Notes: a model not told the origin generated them from the sequence alone. A stretch of DNA of 54,141 bases from Rhodococcus yananensis (GCF_020515525.1 NZ_JAIYEP010000026.1:1-54141); one strand, 5' to 3'. Numbered from the stretch's first letter, positions 37,025-45,445 are shown. A program made the numbers and translations.

Positions 37025-37088
37025 ATCCGGTCGGTACGGCACCCGCGCCGGGTGCGCATGCAACGAGAAAGGTACGGAGGACTCAACC

Positions 37089-37778
37089 GTGACCCGTGTT
37101 CTGATCGTGGAGGACGAGGAATCGCTGGCGGACCCGCTCGCATTCCTATTGCGCAAGGAGGGATTCGACACCGTCATCGCAGGCGACGGCCCCTCCGCGT
37201 TGGCCGAGTTCGATCGAGCGGGCGCCGACATCGTGCTCCTGGACCTGATGCTTCCGGGCATGAGCGGCACCGACGTGTGCAAACACCTGCGCAGCAGGTC
37301 GGGGGTGCCGGTCATCATGGTCACGGCACGCGACAGCGAGATCGACAAGGTCGTCGGCCTCGAATTGGGTGCCGACGACTACGTCACGAAGCCGTACTCG
37401 GCCCGAGAGTTGATCGCGCGGATCCGGGCGGTGCTCCGGCGGGGGGCCGACACCGACTCCGACGCCACGTTCGACGACACGATCCTCGAGGCGGGTCCGG
37501 TGCGGATGGATGTCGACAGGCACGTCGTGCAGGTCGACGGGGAGGTGGTCCCCCTGCCGCTCAAGGAGTTCGATCTCCTCGAGTACCTGTTGCGGAACTC
37601 GGGCCGCGTCCTGACGCGGGGGCAACTGATCGACCGGGTGTGGGGCGCCGACTACGTGGGCGACACCAAGACCCTCGACGTCCACGTCAAGCGTCTGCGG
37701 TCCAAGATCGAATCCGATCCCGCCAAGCCCCGGCACCTGGTGACGGTGCGGGGTCTGGGATACAAGCTGGAGGGCTGA
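37089..37778 (+). CDS. regX3: Response regulator RegX3 (OmpR/PhoB family)
   Basis: 229 residues. Receiver domain with phospho-acceptor D52 (LLDLMLPGMSG) and K101 (VTKPY); C-terminal winged helix (VVPLPLKEFDLLEYLLRNSGRVLTRGQLIDRVWGADY ... VDVHVKRLRSKIE-like ending in VRGLGYKLEG). GTG 37089 has GGAGG eight bases upstream. Partner of SenX3; activates phosphate-uptake genes in relatives. Its stop is 11 bases from that of the convergent DUF3109 gene. Confidence 0.96.
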   Translation: MTRVLIVEDEESLADPLAFLLRKEGFDTVIAGDGPSALAEFDRAGADIVLLDLMLPGMSGTDVCKHLRSRSGVPVIMVTARDSEIDKVVGLELGADDYVTKPYSARELIARIRAVLRRGADTDSDATFDDTILEAGPVRMDVDRHVVQVDGEVVPLPLKEFDLLEYLLRNSGRVLTRGQLIDRVWGADYVGDTKTLDVHVKRLRSKIESDPAKPRHLVTVRGLGYKLEG

Positions 37779-37789
37779 CCTCCACCCGG

Positions 37790-38590
37790 TCAGGTGCCCG
37801 TCGCGGGATGCACGGCGACCAGGCCGAGTCCTTCGCGACGTCGGCACAGTCGGGCGAGTTCGTCGTACGCCGCGACACCGAGCAGTTCACGTAGTTCCGG
37901 TGCGTACGACTGCCACACAGGTTTGGCGCCGACGTGCGCGTCGGGCGACCCGGAGCAGTACCAGTGCAGGTCGTGGCCCCCTTCGCCCCAGCCGCGTCGG
38001 TCGTATTCGGTGATCACCGTGCGCAGGATCTCGGTGCCGTCCGGGCGTTCCACCCAGTCCTGGGTGCGGCGGATCGGCAACTGCCAGCACACGTCGGGTT
38101 TCATCTCGAGCGGTTCGATGCCGCGTCGCAACGCCATGGTGTGCAACGCGCATCCGCCGACGCCGCCCCGGAACCCCGGCCGGTTCAGGAAGATGCACGC
38201 GCCCTTGTACCGGCGGGTGCGCAGCGCAGGCTCGTCCTCGAGGTCGTCCTCTTCGAGGTAGCCCTTCTTTCCGAGGCCCTTGTCGATGAACTGCCAGTCC
38301 TCCGACGTGAGATGTTTCACTGCCTTCGCGAGCTTGCGGCGGTCGTCGCTGTCGCTGAGGAACGCGCCGTGGGAACAGCAGCCGTCGTCGGGCCGACCCT
38401 CGATGATGCCCTGGCAGGCGGGAGTGCCGAACACGCAGGTCCACCGGGACAGAAGCCATGTCATGTCCGCGCTGATCAGGTGTTCGTCGTTGTCCGGGTC
38501 GCTGAACTCGACCCATTCCCGGGGGAAGTCGAGGGGAACTTCTGGGGCCGGAACGATCTTGAATGTGGCTCCGGGCGTACCTGCTGTCAC
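37790..38590 (-). CDS. DUF3109 family protein (Rv0495c-like)
   Basis: About 266 residues, cytosolic, cysteine-rich: [27 protein letters not shown], then [43 protein letters not shown]. The Cys spacing resembles YkgJ-like metal or Fe-S binding clusters, but function is unknown. I favour GTG 38590, eight bases after a TACCGT -10 on the minus strand. An in-frame ATG at 38623 would add 11 residues but has no Shine-Dalgarno sequence and would run through the ppx -10. Confidence 0.88.
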   Translation of the reverse strand: MTAGTPGATFKIVPAPEVPLDFPREWVEFSDPDNDEHLISADMTWLLSRWTCVFGTPACQGIIEGRPDDGCCSHGAFLSDSDDRRKLAKAVKHLTSEDWQFIDKGLGKKGYLEEDDLEDEPALRTRRYKGACIFLNRPGFRGGVGGCALHTMALRRGIEPLEMKPDVCWQLPIRRTQDWVERPDGTEILRTVITEYDRRGWGEGGHDLHWYCSGSPDAHVGAKPVWQSYAPELRELLGVAAYDELARLCRRREGLGLVAVHPATGT

Positions 38591-38598
38591 AGCCACCG

Positions 38599-38617
38599 AC
38601 GGTAGACCCAGTACCGT
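38599..38617. promoter_or_regulatory. Mirror-image -10 boxes of the divergent DUF3109 and ppx genes
   Basis: ACGGTA-GACCCAG-TACCGT is a perfect inverted repeat. Read outwards, each arm is a TACCGT -10: minus strand 38599-38604 (eight bases from GTG 38590) and plus strand 38612-38617 (six bases from GTG 38624). Both predict leaderless messages. Confidence 0.55.
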
Positions 38618-38623
38618 AGCCAT

Positions 38624-39577
38624 GTGCGCCTAGGGGTACTCGACGTCGGAAGCAACACCGTTCACCTGCTCGTGGTGGACGCCCATCGTGGCGGCCACCC
38701 CACACCCATGAGCTCGACCAAGGCGACTCTGCGCCTGTCGGAGAACATCGACGACGACGGGGACATCACCGTCCGCGGCGCCGACCGCCTCGTCGAGACC
38801 ACCCGGGAGTTCGCCAGCATCGCGCAGACCTCCGGGTGCGGTGAGCTGATGGCCTTCGCGACGTCCGCCGTGCGCGACGCCCGGAACTCGCAGGCCGTGC
38901 TCGACAGGGTGAACGCCGAAGCCGGTGTCAAGCTCGACGTGTTGTCCGGGGTGGACGAGGCCCGACTCACCTTCCTCGCGGTCCGCCGCTGGTACGGGTG
39001 GAGTGCCGGGCGCATCCTCGATCTCGACATCGGCGGCGGATCGCTCGAGTTGACCTACGGTGGCGACGAGGACCCCGAGGTCGCCTACTCGTTGCAGCTC
39101 GGCGCCGGGCGACTCACCCGCGACTGGTTCCTCGACGACCCGCCCGGAAAGCGCCGTATCTCGGCGCTGCGCGACTGGCTCGACGCCGAGCTGGCCGGAC
39201 CGACCAAGGACATCCGCGGCGCCGGCGACCCCGACCTGTGCGTCGGGACGTCGAAGACCTTCCGCACGCTCGCTCGGCTCACGGGGGCCGCTCCCTCGTC
39301 CGCGGGGATCCGGGTACGACGGACCCTGACGGCGAGCGGGCTGCGACAGCTCATCGCGTTCATCTCGCGCATGACGACCGCGGACCGCGCCGAACTCGAA
39401 GGCGTCAGTGCAGACCGTTCCCAGCAGTTGGTCGCCGGCGCGCTCGTCGCGGAGGCGGCCATGCGGGCACTCGGGGTGGAGACCCTCGAGATCTGCCCGT
39501 GGGCGCTGCGGGAAGGGCTGATCCTGCGCAAGCTCGACACGGAGATGGGGGGCGAACTGGTGGTGGCAGCCCGATGA
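38624..39577 (+). CDS. ppx: Ppx/GppA family exopolyphosphatase
   Basis: 317 residues, short form like mycobacterial Ppx1 (Rv0496). ASKHA-fold motifs [15 protein letters not shown] at the start and [14 protein letters not shown] in the middle; [11 protein letters not shown] and LRKLD near the end match the family. Releases phosphate from polyphosphate chains; relatives also bind (p)ppGpp. GTG 38624 sits six bases after a TACCGT -10. Its stop overlaps the next gene by four bases (ATGA). With PPK2 at 7 kb it makes the second polyphosphate enzyme here. Confidence 0.94.
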   Translation: MRLGVLDVGSNTVHLLVVDAHRGGHPTPMSSTKATLRLSENIDDDGDITVRGADRLVETTREFASIAQTSGCGELMAFATSAVRDARNSQAVLDRVNAEAGVKLDVLSGVDEARLTFLAVRRWYGWSAGRILDLDIGGGSLELTYGGDEDPEVAYSLQLGAGRLTRDWFLDDPPGKRRISALRDWLDAELAGPTKDIRGAGDPDLCVGTSKTFRTLARLTGAAPSSAGIRVRRTLTASGLRQLIAFISRMTTADRAELEGVSADRSQQLVAGALVAEAAMRALGVETLEICPWALREGLILRKLDTEMGGELVVAAR

Positions 39578-40722
39578 CAGACGATCACAGCACCGACACC
39601 GGACAGATCTCGGTCGCCGAACTGCTCGCACGCAACGGGCAGAAGGTGGGGTCGCGCAGCGGGGGTCGCCGTCGCCGCGGGAACACCGGCGGTATCTCCG
39701 TCGCTGAGCTCACCGGCGAGATCCCCGTCGTCGGCAGGGCGGCACGCACGAACGACGGTGACTCCGGCACCGGCGACACGGCCGCGGCAACTCCGCCGAC
39801 ACCCACGGTGGAGCCGCTGGCGCAGCAGACCCCGAGGGTCGAGCCGCCGGTGCTCGAGACCCCGAAGGTCGAGCCCACCGTCCCCGAGACCCCGAAGGTC
39901 GAGCCGCCCGTGCTCGACACCCCCAAGCCGCCTTCGGCGGCCGCGGTCGTCTCCGACGCGACCGCGAACGAGATGACGCGGGTGACCTCCCCGGCGCCGG
40001 TGGCGGACCCGCCGACCACCGTTGCGGAGGTCGCGAAGATCGAATCGCCGACCGAGATCATCCGCCCGTCGGCGCTGCCTCGCCGGGCACGGGCTCACCT
40101 CGACACCGTCAGCGCCTCGACGCCGCCCCCCGCGCCGGTCCGTTCCACCGACGGTCCGGAACCGCGGCTGCTGTCCGGACCCGCGAGCGATCTGCGCGGG
40201 ACCGGATCCGACGACGACGCCGCGCAGAACACCGACACTATCGACCCGGCCGCGGACGACGGGGGCTCCGTCGACGCCTCCGTGACACGCACGCCGCGCG
40301 ACTCGAAGAGCCGGGACGGTGACAAGGGTGCCGGAGGGAAGAGCACCGGGGAGAAGGGGAAGGCCGGCAAGGTCAAGGCGGGCGCGAAGGCCGCCGCATC
40401 CGCCACGGAGGACGCGGAGGCGACCGACGGCGAACCCCCGCGCGACGGATCCTCCGACAGTGGCGTCCGGCAGTGGGCGCTGTTGATCGGTGAGAGTGTG
40501 GGCGCGATCGTCGCCGGCGGACTGCTGTTCAAGGGCTTCGAGAAGCTGTGGGACATGATGCCGTGGGTGGCGTTCGGGCTCGCGCTCGTCGTCATCGTCG
40601 GTCTCGTCGCGGTGGTGCGCATCCTGCGGCGGACCGACGACATCATGAGCCAGCTCATCGCGCTGGCGGTGGGCGCGTTCGTCGCGTTCGGGCCGCTGCT
40701 GTTCCTCCTACCCAACGGATAG
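39574..40722 (+). CDS. Membrane protein with long disordered N-terminus (Rv0497-like)
   Basis: 382 residues. Short conserved motifs ISVAELLARNGQKVGSRSGGRRRR and GGISVAELTGEIPVV begin the protein. A Pro/Thr/Glu region follows with tandem units of the type V-E-P-P-V-L-E-T-P-K, then a Lys/Gly/Ala-rich stretch. The C-terminal third has three hydrophobic segments (about 313-330, 340-356 and 365-380). Function unknown. ATG 39574 overlaps the ppx stop, so it is translationally coupled to it, as in mycobacteria. Confidence 0.88.
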   Translation: MTDDHSTDTGQISVAELLARNGQKVGSRSGGRRRRGNTGGISVAELTGEIPVVGRAARTNDGDSGTGDTAAATPPTPTVEPLAQQTPRVEPPVLETPKVEPTVPETPKVEPPVLDTPKPPSAAAVVSDATANEMTRVTSPAPVADPPTTVAEVAKIESPTEIIRPSALPRRARAHLDTVSASTPPPAPVRSTDGPEPRLLSGPASDLRGTGSDDDAAQNTDTIDPAADDGGSVDASVTRTPRDSKSRDGDKGAGGKSTGEKGKAGKVKAGAKAAASATEDAEATDGEPPRDGSSDSGVRQWALLIGESVGAIVAGGLLFKGFEKLWDMMPWVAFGLALVVIVGLVAVVRILRRTDDIMSQLIALAVGAFVAFGPLLFLLPNG

Positions 40723-40731
40723 GCCCGGCAC

Positions 40732-41715
40732 ATGGCGACGGCACGACGCATCCCGGTGGGCTTGTCGACCGCATCCGTGTATCCGGAGAACACGGAGTCG
40801 GCCTTTCGCTTCGCCGCCGACCTCGGGTTCGACGGCGTCGAGCTGATGGTGTGGGCCGACCCGGTGAGTCAGGACGTCCGGGCCGTGCGTGCACTGGTGC
40901 GCAAGTACGGAGTGGCGGTGCTCGCGGTCCACGCGCCGTGCCTGCTGATCTCCCAGCGCGTGTGGGGAGCGGACCCCGCGGCCAAGCTCGAACGGTCCGT
41001 GCGGGTCGCGGGAGCACTCGGTGCCCGCACCGTCGTGGTCCATCCGCCGTTCCGGTGGCAGCGCCGGTACGCGGACGGATTCGCCGACCAGGTCGCGGCC
41101 CTCGAAGCGCGCGGCGAGGTGTCGGTCGCGGTGGAGAACATGTATCCGATGCGCGCCGACGTGTTGTTCGGCGGTCGGGATCGCGGTGCCGAACGGCTCC
41201 GTCGGCGAGGCCCGGGCCGATCCGTGTCGGCGTACAGTCCGTCGATCGACCCCACCGACACCGGGTTCGGGCACTACACGCTCGACCTGTCGCACACCGC
41301 GACGGCGGGCATGGATCCGCTCGCCTTGGCGGACCGGATGGGGGAGCGACTCGACCACCTGCATCTGGCCGACGGTCGCGGTGCCTCGCTCGACGAGCAT
41401 CTGATCCCGGGAACGGGCACGCAGCCGTGCGCGGAGGTCTGCCGGCGACTGGCGACCGACGACTTCGCCGGCCAGGTGGTGCTCGAGGTGAGTACGCAGT
41501 CGGCGCGCACGCGTGCCGAGCGCTCGGCGATGCTCGCGCAGGCACTGGCGTTCGCCCGGGAGCATCTCGACCGCCCGGCGCGGACGGCGCTCACCGTCGG
41601 TGCGGAGCCGTCACGTCCGGCCGGTGTTTCCTCGGCGGAGCCCCCGGGGTCAGAGCGCGCCGATCCCGGCGGCGAGCACCGTGACCCCGGAGATCACGAC
41701 ACCGACGGTCAGTGA
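40732..41715 (+). CDS. Sugar phosphate isomerase/epimerase-like TIM barrel (Rv0498-like)
   Basis: 327 residues. AP endonuclease family 2 / xylose isomerase-like barrel: VGLSTASVYPENTESAFRFAADLGFDGVELMVW, LAVHAPCLL, TVVVHPPFRWQ, VAVENMYP, LDLSHTATAGMDP and LDHLHLADGRG, giving the usual His/Glu/Asp metal-ligand positions. Substrate unknown. The last ~43 residues (from about RTALTVGAEPSRP) are Pro/Ser/Asp-rich with no family counterpart, and the final 66 bases overlap the convergent membrane-protein gene. It follows the upstream gene by nine bases. Confidence 0.88.
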   Translation: MATARRIPVGLSTASVYPENTESAFRFAADLGFDGVELMVWADPVSQDVRAVRALVRKYGVAVLAVHAPCLLISQRVWGADPAAKLERSVRVAGALGARTVVVHPPFRWQRRYADGFADQVAALEARGEVSVAVENMYPMRADVLFGGRDRGAERLRRRGPGRSVSAYSPSIDPTDTGFGHYTLDLSHTATAGMDPLALADRMGERLDHLHLADGRGASLDEHLIPGTGTQPCAEVCRRLATDDFAGQVVLEVSTQSARTRAERSAMLAQALAFAREHLDRPARTALTVGAEPSRPAGVSSAEPPGSERADPGGEHRDPGDHDTDGQ

Positions 41716-42066
41716 GGCGGCACCGAGCCACACCGACGCCATCATCGGGCCGGGCCGTGCGGGGTCGGCGCCCAGCACCGACAGGAAGAAGCCGGCGGGG
41801 ACGAGGACGGCGGAGGCCAGCACCGCGACGGAGCCGACGGCCGCCCATCCCGGTGATGCTCCGGCCACATGGGTGAGCAGCACCACCGTCAGGCCGAGCG
41901 TGACGAGGACACCCGCATGCGCGTGTCCGGCGCGGAAGAACGTCTTCTGCAGGTCGTTGGTGGGCACTCCGCCGTTCCCGACCCGCAGCAGGAAGGTGCC
42001 TCCGAATGCGATTCCGGCGACGCTCAGCAACGTCACCCCGACGATGATCACGAGCACGGGATTCAT
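41650..42066 (-). CDS. Four-helix membrane protein next to a MerR regulator
   Basis: 138 residues with four hydrophobic segments (about 2-26, 48-66, 72-96 and 106-132). GHAHAGVLVTLGLTVVLLTHV carries paired histidines and a conserved-looking RAGHAHAG. No named family recalled. The start ATG 42066 faces the MerR gene across an 88-base gap filled by a 40-bp dyad, so it is a likely target of that regulator. Its 3' end overlaps the TIM-barrel gene tail-to-tail. Confidence 0.8.
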   Translation of the reverse strand: MNPVLVIIVGVTLLSVAGIAFGGTFLLRVGNGGVPTNDLQKTFFRAGHAHAGVLVTLGLTVVLLTHVAGASPGWAAVGSVAVLASAVLVPAGFFLSVLGADPARPGPMMASVWLGAASLTVGVVISGVTVLAAGIGAL

Positions 42067-42087
42067 GGTCGTCTCCGTCCCTCGATC

Positions 42088-42127
42088 GGATAGTGGAGCT
42101 ACCCAATATTGGATAGCTGTAGTATCC
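42088..42127. promoter_or_regulatory. 40-bp dyad operator between membrane-protein and MerR genes
   Basis: A 22-bp near-perfect palindrome (42097-42118, centre CCAATATTGG, one mismatched pair) is flanked by GGATA (42088-42092) and TATCC (42123-42127) arms, so the whole 40 bp is symmetric. MerR proteins bind such dyads between -35 and -10 boxes. Confidence 0.65.
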
Positions 42128-42154
42128 GGTGTCAAGAGGTGCAAGGAGGACGAG

Positions 42155-42823
42155 GTGCGGATCTCGGAGTTGGCGGCACGCGCGGGCGTGCCGCTCCCCA
42201 CCGTGAAGTACTACCTTCGCGAGGGACTGCTGATGCCCGGGCGCGCCACCAGCGCGACGCAGGCCCGGTACGACGACACCCACGTCCGGCGGCTCGGGTT
42301 GGTGCGTGCCCTCGCGGGGCAGGGGCTACCGCTCGACCGGATCAAGGTCGTCGTCGCGCTCGTGGAGCAGCCCGGCGACGACCTCTTCGCGGCGCTCGGC
42401 AAGGCCGTCGCGGCACTCCCGCCGTATGTGGACGACCCGCCCGACGCCGACCACCCACGTGCCCGGGCGTTGCTCGAGAGGATCGGTCAGTCGTACGACC
42501 CGAGATTCGCCGCGGTCGCCCAACTCGAACGTGCGCTCGTCGCCCTCGAATCCGCGGGGCTGACCATGTCCGGTCGGCGCATCGACGTGTACGACCGGCA
42601 CATTCGTGCGATCGCCGATCTCGAAGTCGACATGCTCCCGATGAACTCGCGGCACGAGACGGTCGAGGCGGCCGTCCTCGGCACCGCGTTGTACGAACCC
42701 GTGCTCGCCGCGATGCGCCGCCTGGCGCATCAGCACCGTGCGGCCCGGGCCTTCGCGGCATCACCCGATCGACACCCGCAGAACGCGGGTGACACCACCA
42801 CGCAGGAGACAGAGGCACCATGA
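42155..42823 (+). CDS. MerR family transcriptional regulator
   Basis: 222 residues. N-terminal MerR helix-turn-helix and wing (RISELAARAGVPLPTVKYYLREGLLMPGRATSATQARYDDTHVRRLGLVRAL, 1-55), dimerisation helix with GQGLPLDRIKVVVALVEQP, then an effector domain of unknown ligand (about 85-205). No conserved metal-binding cysteines, so probably an organic effector. GTG 42155 with AAGGAGG upstream. Its stop overlaps the thioesterase ATG (ATGA). Confidence 0.92.
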   Translation: MRISELAARAGVPLPTVKYYLREGLLMPGRATSATQARYDDTHVRRLGLVRALAGQGLPLDRIKVVVALVEQPGDDLFAALGKAVAALPPYVDDPPDADHPRARALLERIGQSYDPRFAAVAQLERALVALESAGLTMSGRRIDVYDRHIRAIADLEVDMLPMNSRHETVEAAVLGTALYEPVLAAMRRLAHQHRAARAFAASPDRHPQNAGDTTTQETEAP

Positions 42824-43656
42824 CCGTCGACCATCCCTTCCGTGACCTCACCGCGATCACCGCGGTCGGCGCGGCCACCTGGACCGCGCACATCGACCCC
42901 ACCTGGACCATCGGGCCGAAGGTGCACGGAGGATGCATGCTCGCGGTGAGCGCGGCCGCCGCGCGCCGCGCCGCGATCGCGGCCGACGCCGATCCCACGA
43001 TCCAACCCCTCGCGGTGAGTTCCTCCTTCGTGGCCGCACCGGACCCCGGAGACGTCGAGATCACCACGGCCGTCCGTAAGATGGGCAAGCAGGTGTCGGT
43101 GGTCGAGACCGAACTCTCGCAGGGCGGACGGGTCGCCGTCCGGTCGAGCGTGACGCTCGGCGTGCCCGATCACGACGAGCCGCGCTACACCGTCCCGCAC
43201 AGCGCGACCGGGATGACTCCCGAGCCGGCGACCGACGCCATCGTGGTCACCCCCGACCATCCGATGGGGCAGATCGTCAAGCTCAGCGGTGCCACCGACA
43301 TGAGCCTCGACGCCGCCACCGGCCATTTCCTCACCGGCGCACAGGGGGAGCCGCGTATCGGGATGTGGGTGCGGCCCCGACCCGCCGACCGCGAGGACGT
43401 CGACACGTCCGTGCTGTTCGCGCTCATGGCGGGCGACATCTCGGCTCCGGTGGTGATGAATCGCGGTGTCTTCGGCTGGGCGCCCACCGTTCAGCTCACC
43501 GCGTACCTGCGCAGGATCCCCGAGCCGGGTTGGCTTCGTGTGGTCGCCGAGAGCACCGTCCTCGGACAGACCTGGTTCGAGGAGGATCACACCGTCGTCG
43601 ACGTCACCGGCGCCGTGGTCGTGCAGTCCCGTCAGCTGGCGATGCTCCCGCGCTGA
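42820..43656 (+). CDS. Acyl-CoA thioesterase-like protein (double hotdog, Rv0499-like)
   Basis: 278 residues, TesB-type double hotdog (4HBT_3): GPKVHGGCMLAVSAAAARRAA at the first central helix, LAVSSSFVAAPDPGDVEI and GWAPTVQLTAYLRRIPEPGWLRVVAESTVLGQTWFEEDHTVVDVTGAVVVQSRQLAMLP, the usual C-terminal signature. Likely hydrolyses a fatty or aryl acyl-CoA. Translationally coupled to the MerR gene by a 4-base overlap. Confidence 0.87.
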   Translation: MTVDHPFRDLTAITAVGAATWTAHIDPTWTIGPKVHGGCMLAVSAAAARRAAIAADADPTIQPLAVSSSFVAAPDPGDVEITTAVRKMGKQVSVVETELSQGGRVAVRSSVTLGVPDHDEPRYTVPHSATGMTPEPATDAIVVTPDHPMGQIVKLSGATDMSLDAATGHFLTGAQGEPRIGMWVRPRPADREDVDTSVLFALMAGDISAPVVMNRGVFGWAPTVQLTAYLRRIPEPGWLRVVAESTVLGQTWFEEDHTVVDVTGAVVVQSRQLAMLPR

Positions 43657-43722
43657 GGTGGACCCGGCGGGGTACGGACTGCGATGCGGGCCACACAGGG
43701 GCGTCGTGGCAGTCTGTCACCC

Positions 43723-44538
43723 ATGACGAGAATTGCGGTGATCGGTGGGGGCCGGATCGGTGAGGCCCTGATCTCGGGCCTGTTGCAGAACGGCTACCCG
43801 ACCAAGGACCTCGTGGTGGCCGAGAAGTTCCCCGAGCGCGCGGAGGAACTCGCGCGCGACTACGCCATCCGTGTCACCGACAGCACCGCCGACGCCGTCG
43901 AGGGCGCCGACGTCATCGTCGTCGCGGTCAAGCCGGGTGATGTCGACACGGTGGTGACCGCGGCGGCGTCCGCCGACAGCGGCGACACCGAACAGGTGCT
44001 GGTCTCGCTCGTCGCGGGCATCACGACCGCGCGCTACGAGAACAAGCTGCCCGCGGGTTTCCCCGTGGTCCGGGTCATGCCGAACACCCCGATGCTCGTC
44101 GGGCAGGGCGCCAGCGTGCTCGCGGCGGGCCGGCACGTCCGCCCGGAGCACCTCGATCAGGTGCGCGAGATGCTCGCGTCGGTGGGGACGGTCTCCGTCG
44201 TCCCCGAATCGCAGATCGATGCCGTCACCGCGGTGTCCGGTTCGGGACCCGCCTACTTCTTCCTCGTCGCCGAGGCGATGATCGACGCCGGCGTCTCGCT
44301 CGGGCTGTCCCGGGCGGTCGCCACCGAGTTGGTCGTGCAGACCATGACCGGATCCGCGGCGATGCTGGCGCAGTCGGGGGACAAGGCATCGGATCTGCGT
44401 GCGGCGGTCACGTCACCCGGTGGCACCACCGCGGCGGCCGTCCGGGAACTGGAACGAGGCGGGCTGCGCACCGCGTTCTACGAGGCGCTCGAGGCCGCGC
44501 GAGCGCGGTCCGTGCAGCTCGGTGGTTCCGCCGAATAG
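43723..44538 (+). CDS. proC: Pyrroline-5-carboxylate reductase
   Basis: Last step of proline synthesis, reducing P5C with NAD(P)H. 271 residues. Rossmann motif IAVIGGGRIGEALISGLL, VKPGDVDTVV, RVMPNTPMLVGQGASVL, and the C-terminal signature VTAVSGSGPAYFFLVAEAMIDAGVSLGL with LRAAVTSPGGTTAAAVRELE. ATG 43723 is not preceded by a Shine-Dalgarno sequence; CAGTCT seven bases upstream is a possible leaderless -10. An eight-base GC hairpin follows. Confidence 0.96.
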   Translation: MTRIAVIGGGRIGEALISGLLQNGYPTKDLVVAEKFPERAEELARDYAIRVTDSTADAVEGADVIVVAVKPGDVDTVVTAAASADSGDTEQVLVSLVAGITTARYENKLPAGFPVVRVMPNTPMLVGQGASVLAAGRHVRPEHLDQVREMLASVGTVSVVPESQIDAVTAVSGSGPAYFFLVAEAMIDAGVSLGLSRAVATELVVQTMTGSAAMLAQSGDKASDLRAAVTSPGGTTAAAVRELERGGLRTAFYEALEAARARSVQLGGSAE

Positions 44539-44550
44539 ACCGCCGGACGG

Positions 44551-44570
44551 CCCGCCGCGGGTGCGGCGGG
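44551..44570 (+). terminator. Hairpin after proC
   Basis: CCCGCCGC-GGGT-GCGGCGGG, a perfect eight-base GC stem starting 12 bases after the proC stop. Confidence 0.6.
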
Positions 44571-44703
44571 GTCGGTGTCGATACCGAATTGGTGACGTGC
44601 ATCGTCGCACAGGACCCATTCGTCACGCTAAGCTCGGAAGAGCACGTGCGTGTCTGTTCCGCCGGAGGGGAAGCCGGCGGCGCGGACGTGCCGGAGGTGT
44701 CAA

Positions 44704-44940
44704 ATGGTTTCAGGAAACACACCGTCGAAGGGGCAACCCCAGGACGGACAGTCGGTTCTCTCCGGTACCCAATTCCTGACGGTCGCCGAAGTGGCGGCGT
44801 TGATGCGGGTGTCGAAGATGACCGTGTACAGGCTGGTGCACAGCGGTGAACTACCTGCCGTGCGTGTGGGACGGTCGTTCCGCGTGCACGCGAAGGCGGT
44901 CCACGACTATCTCGAGACGTCGTACTTCGACGTCGGGTGA
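44704..44940 (+). CDS. Helix-turn-helix protein of the excisionase/BldC type (Rv0500A-like)
   Basis: 78 residues. MerR-like winged helix (QFLTVAEVAALMRVSKMTVYRLVHSGELPAVRVGRSFRVHAKAVHDYLETSYF), as in excisionase-family and BldC proteins. It is a chromosomal gene conserved between proC and bS22 in Corynebacteriales, not a phage remnant. ATG 44704 has GGAGG eight bases upstream. A TAAGCT hexamer (44629-44634) is a plausible -10 for a leader of about 65 bases. Confidence 0.9.
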   Translation: MVSGNTPSKGQPQDGQSVLSGTQFLTVAEVAALMRVSKMTVYRLVHSGELPAVRVGRSFRVHAKAVHDYLETSYFDVG

Positions 44941-44956
44941 CCGGCTGCGGAGCCGG
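44941..44956 (+). terminator. Short hairpin immediately after the HTH gene
   Basis: CCGGCT-GCGG-AGCCGG begins at the base after the stop codon. Six-base perfect stem; weak terminator at best. Confidence 0.4.
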
Positions 44957-45000
44957 ACGGAACGCGGAGCGGACCTCGGTTTCCACTCGGTCGGACCCGC

Positions 45001-45028
45001 CCGGTACGATCGTGTGTCGTCGTACCGG
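45001..45028 (+). promoter_or_regulatory. Stem-loop upstream of the bS22 gene
   Basis: CCGGTACGA and TCGTACCGG form a perfect nine-base stem with a ten-base loop. It lies 115 bases before the bS22 start and could be a leader element or the end of the previous transcript. Confidence 0.4.
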
Positions 45029-45142
45029 CCAGCCGGTGTCGTGAGGCGCTGAACTCGTCACCACGAGGCCCAGCGTCGACATACTCAGGCGTACGTCACC
45101 GGCGTGCGCAGGAACGCTAGTAGAACGTGAGGGATGCCCACC

Positions 45143-45244
45143 ATGGGTTCTGTGATCAAGAAGCGCCGCAAGCGCATGTCGAAGAAGAAGCACCGCAAGC
45201 TGCTCCGCCGCACCCGCGTGCAGCGTCGTAAACTCGGCAAGTAG
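45143..45244 (+). CDS. 30S ribosomal protein bS22 (33 residues)
   Basis: A 34-codon frame encoding a 33-residue, extremely basic peptide beginning [19 protein letters not shown] and ending QRRKLGK. This matches the AURKAIP1/COX24-domain peptide found as bS22 in Mycobacterium smegmatis ribosomes and annotated as Rv0500B, between the HTH gene and the galE-like gene as here. GTGAGGGATG upstream supplies a GAGGGA Shine-Dalgarno seven bases from the ATG. A 12-base hairpin follows. It is easily missed because of its length. Confidence 0.93.
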
Positions 45245-45258
45245 TCTGCCGGATCGAT

Positions 45259-45287
45259 ATACCCGTCACCGTTTCGGTGGCGGGTAT
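45259..45287 (+). terminator. Hairpin terminator after bS22
   Basis: ATACCCGTCACC with GGTGGCGGGTAT (one G-U pair) around GTTTC, starting 14 bases after the bS22 stop. Confidence 0.75.
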
Positions 45288-45445
45288 TCGCATTTCGGTC
45301 ACCGGCCGCCATGCGATGTCGCCGAAGTCACCGTATCGTTGACCACGGACGTGGTGCCCGCGACATCGGACACCCACCGTTTCAGGGCATCGGGCGCGTA
45401 ACGTCGTCGAGCACAGACATGCAGTGGTGGCTGGCAGGGGGCCGT

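Noticed and set aside
44704-44940. Prophage or integrative-element remnant suggested by the excisionase-like protein
   Set aside because: No integrase, att repeats or phage genes nearby, and the gene is in a conserved chromosomal order.
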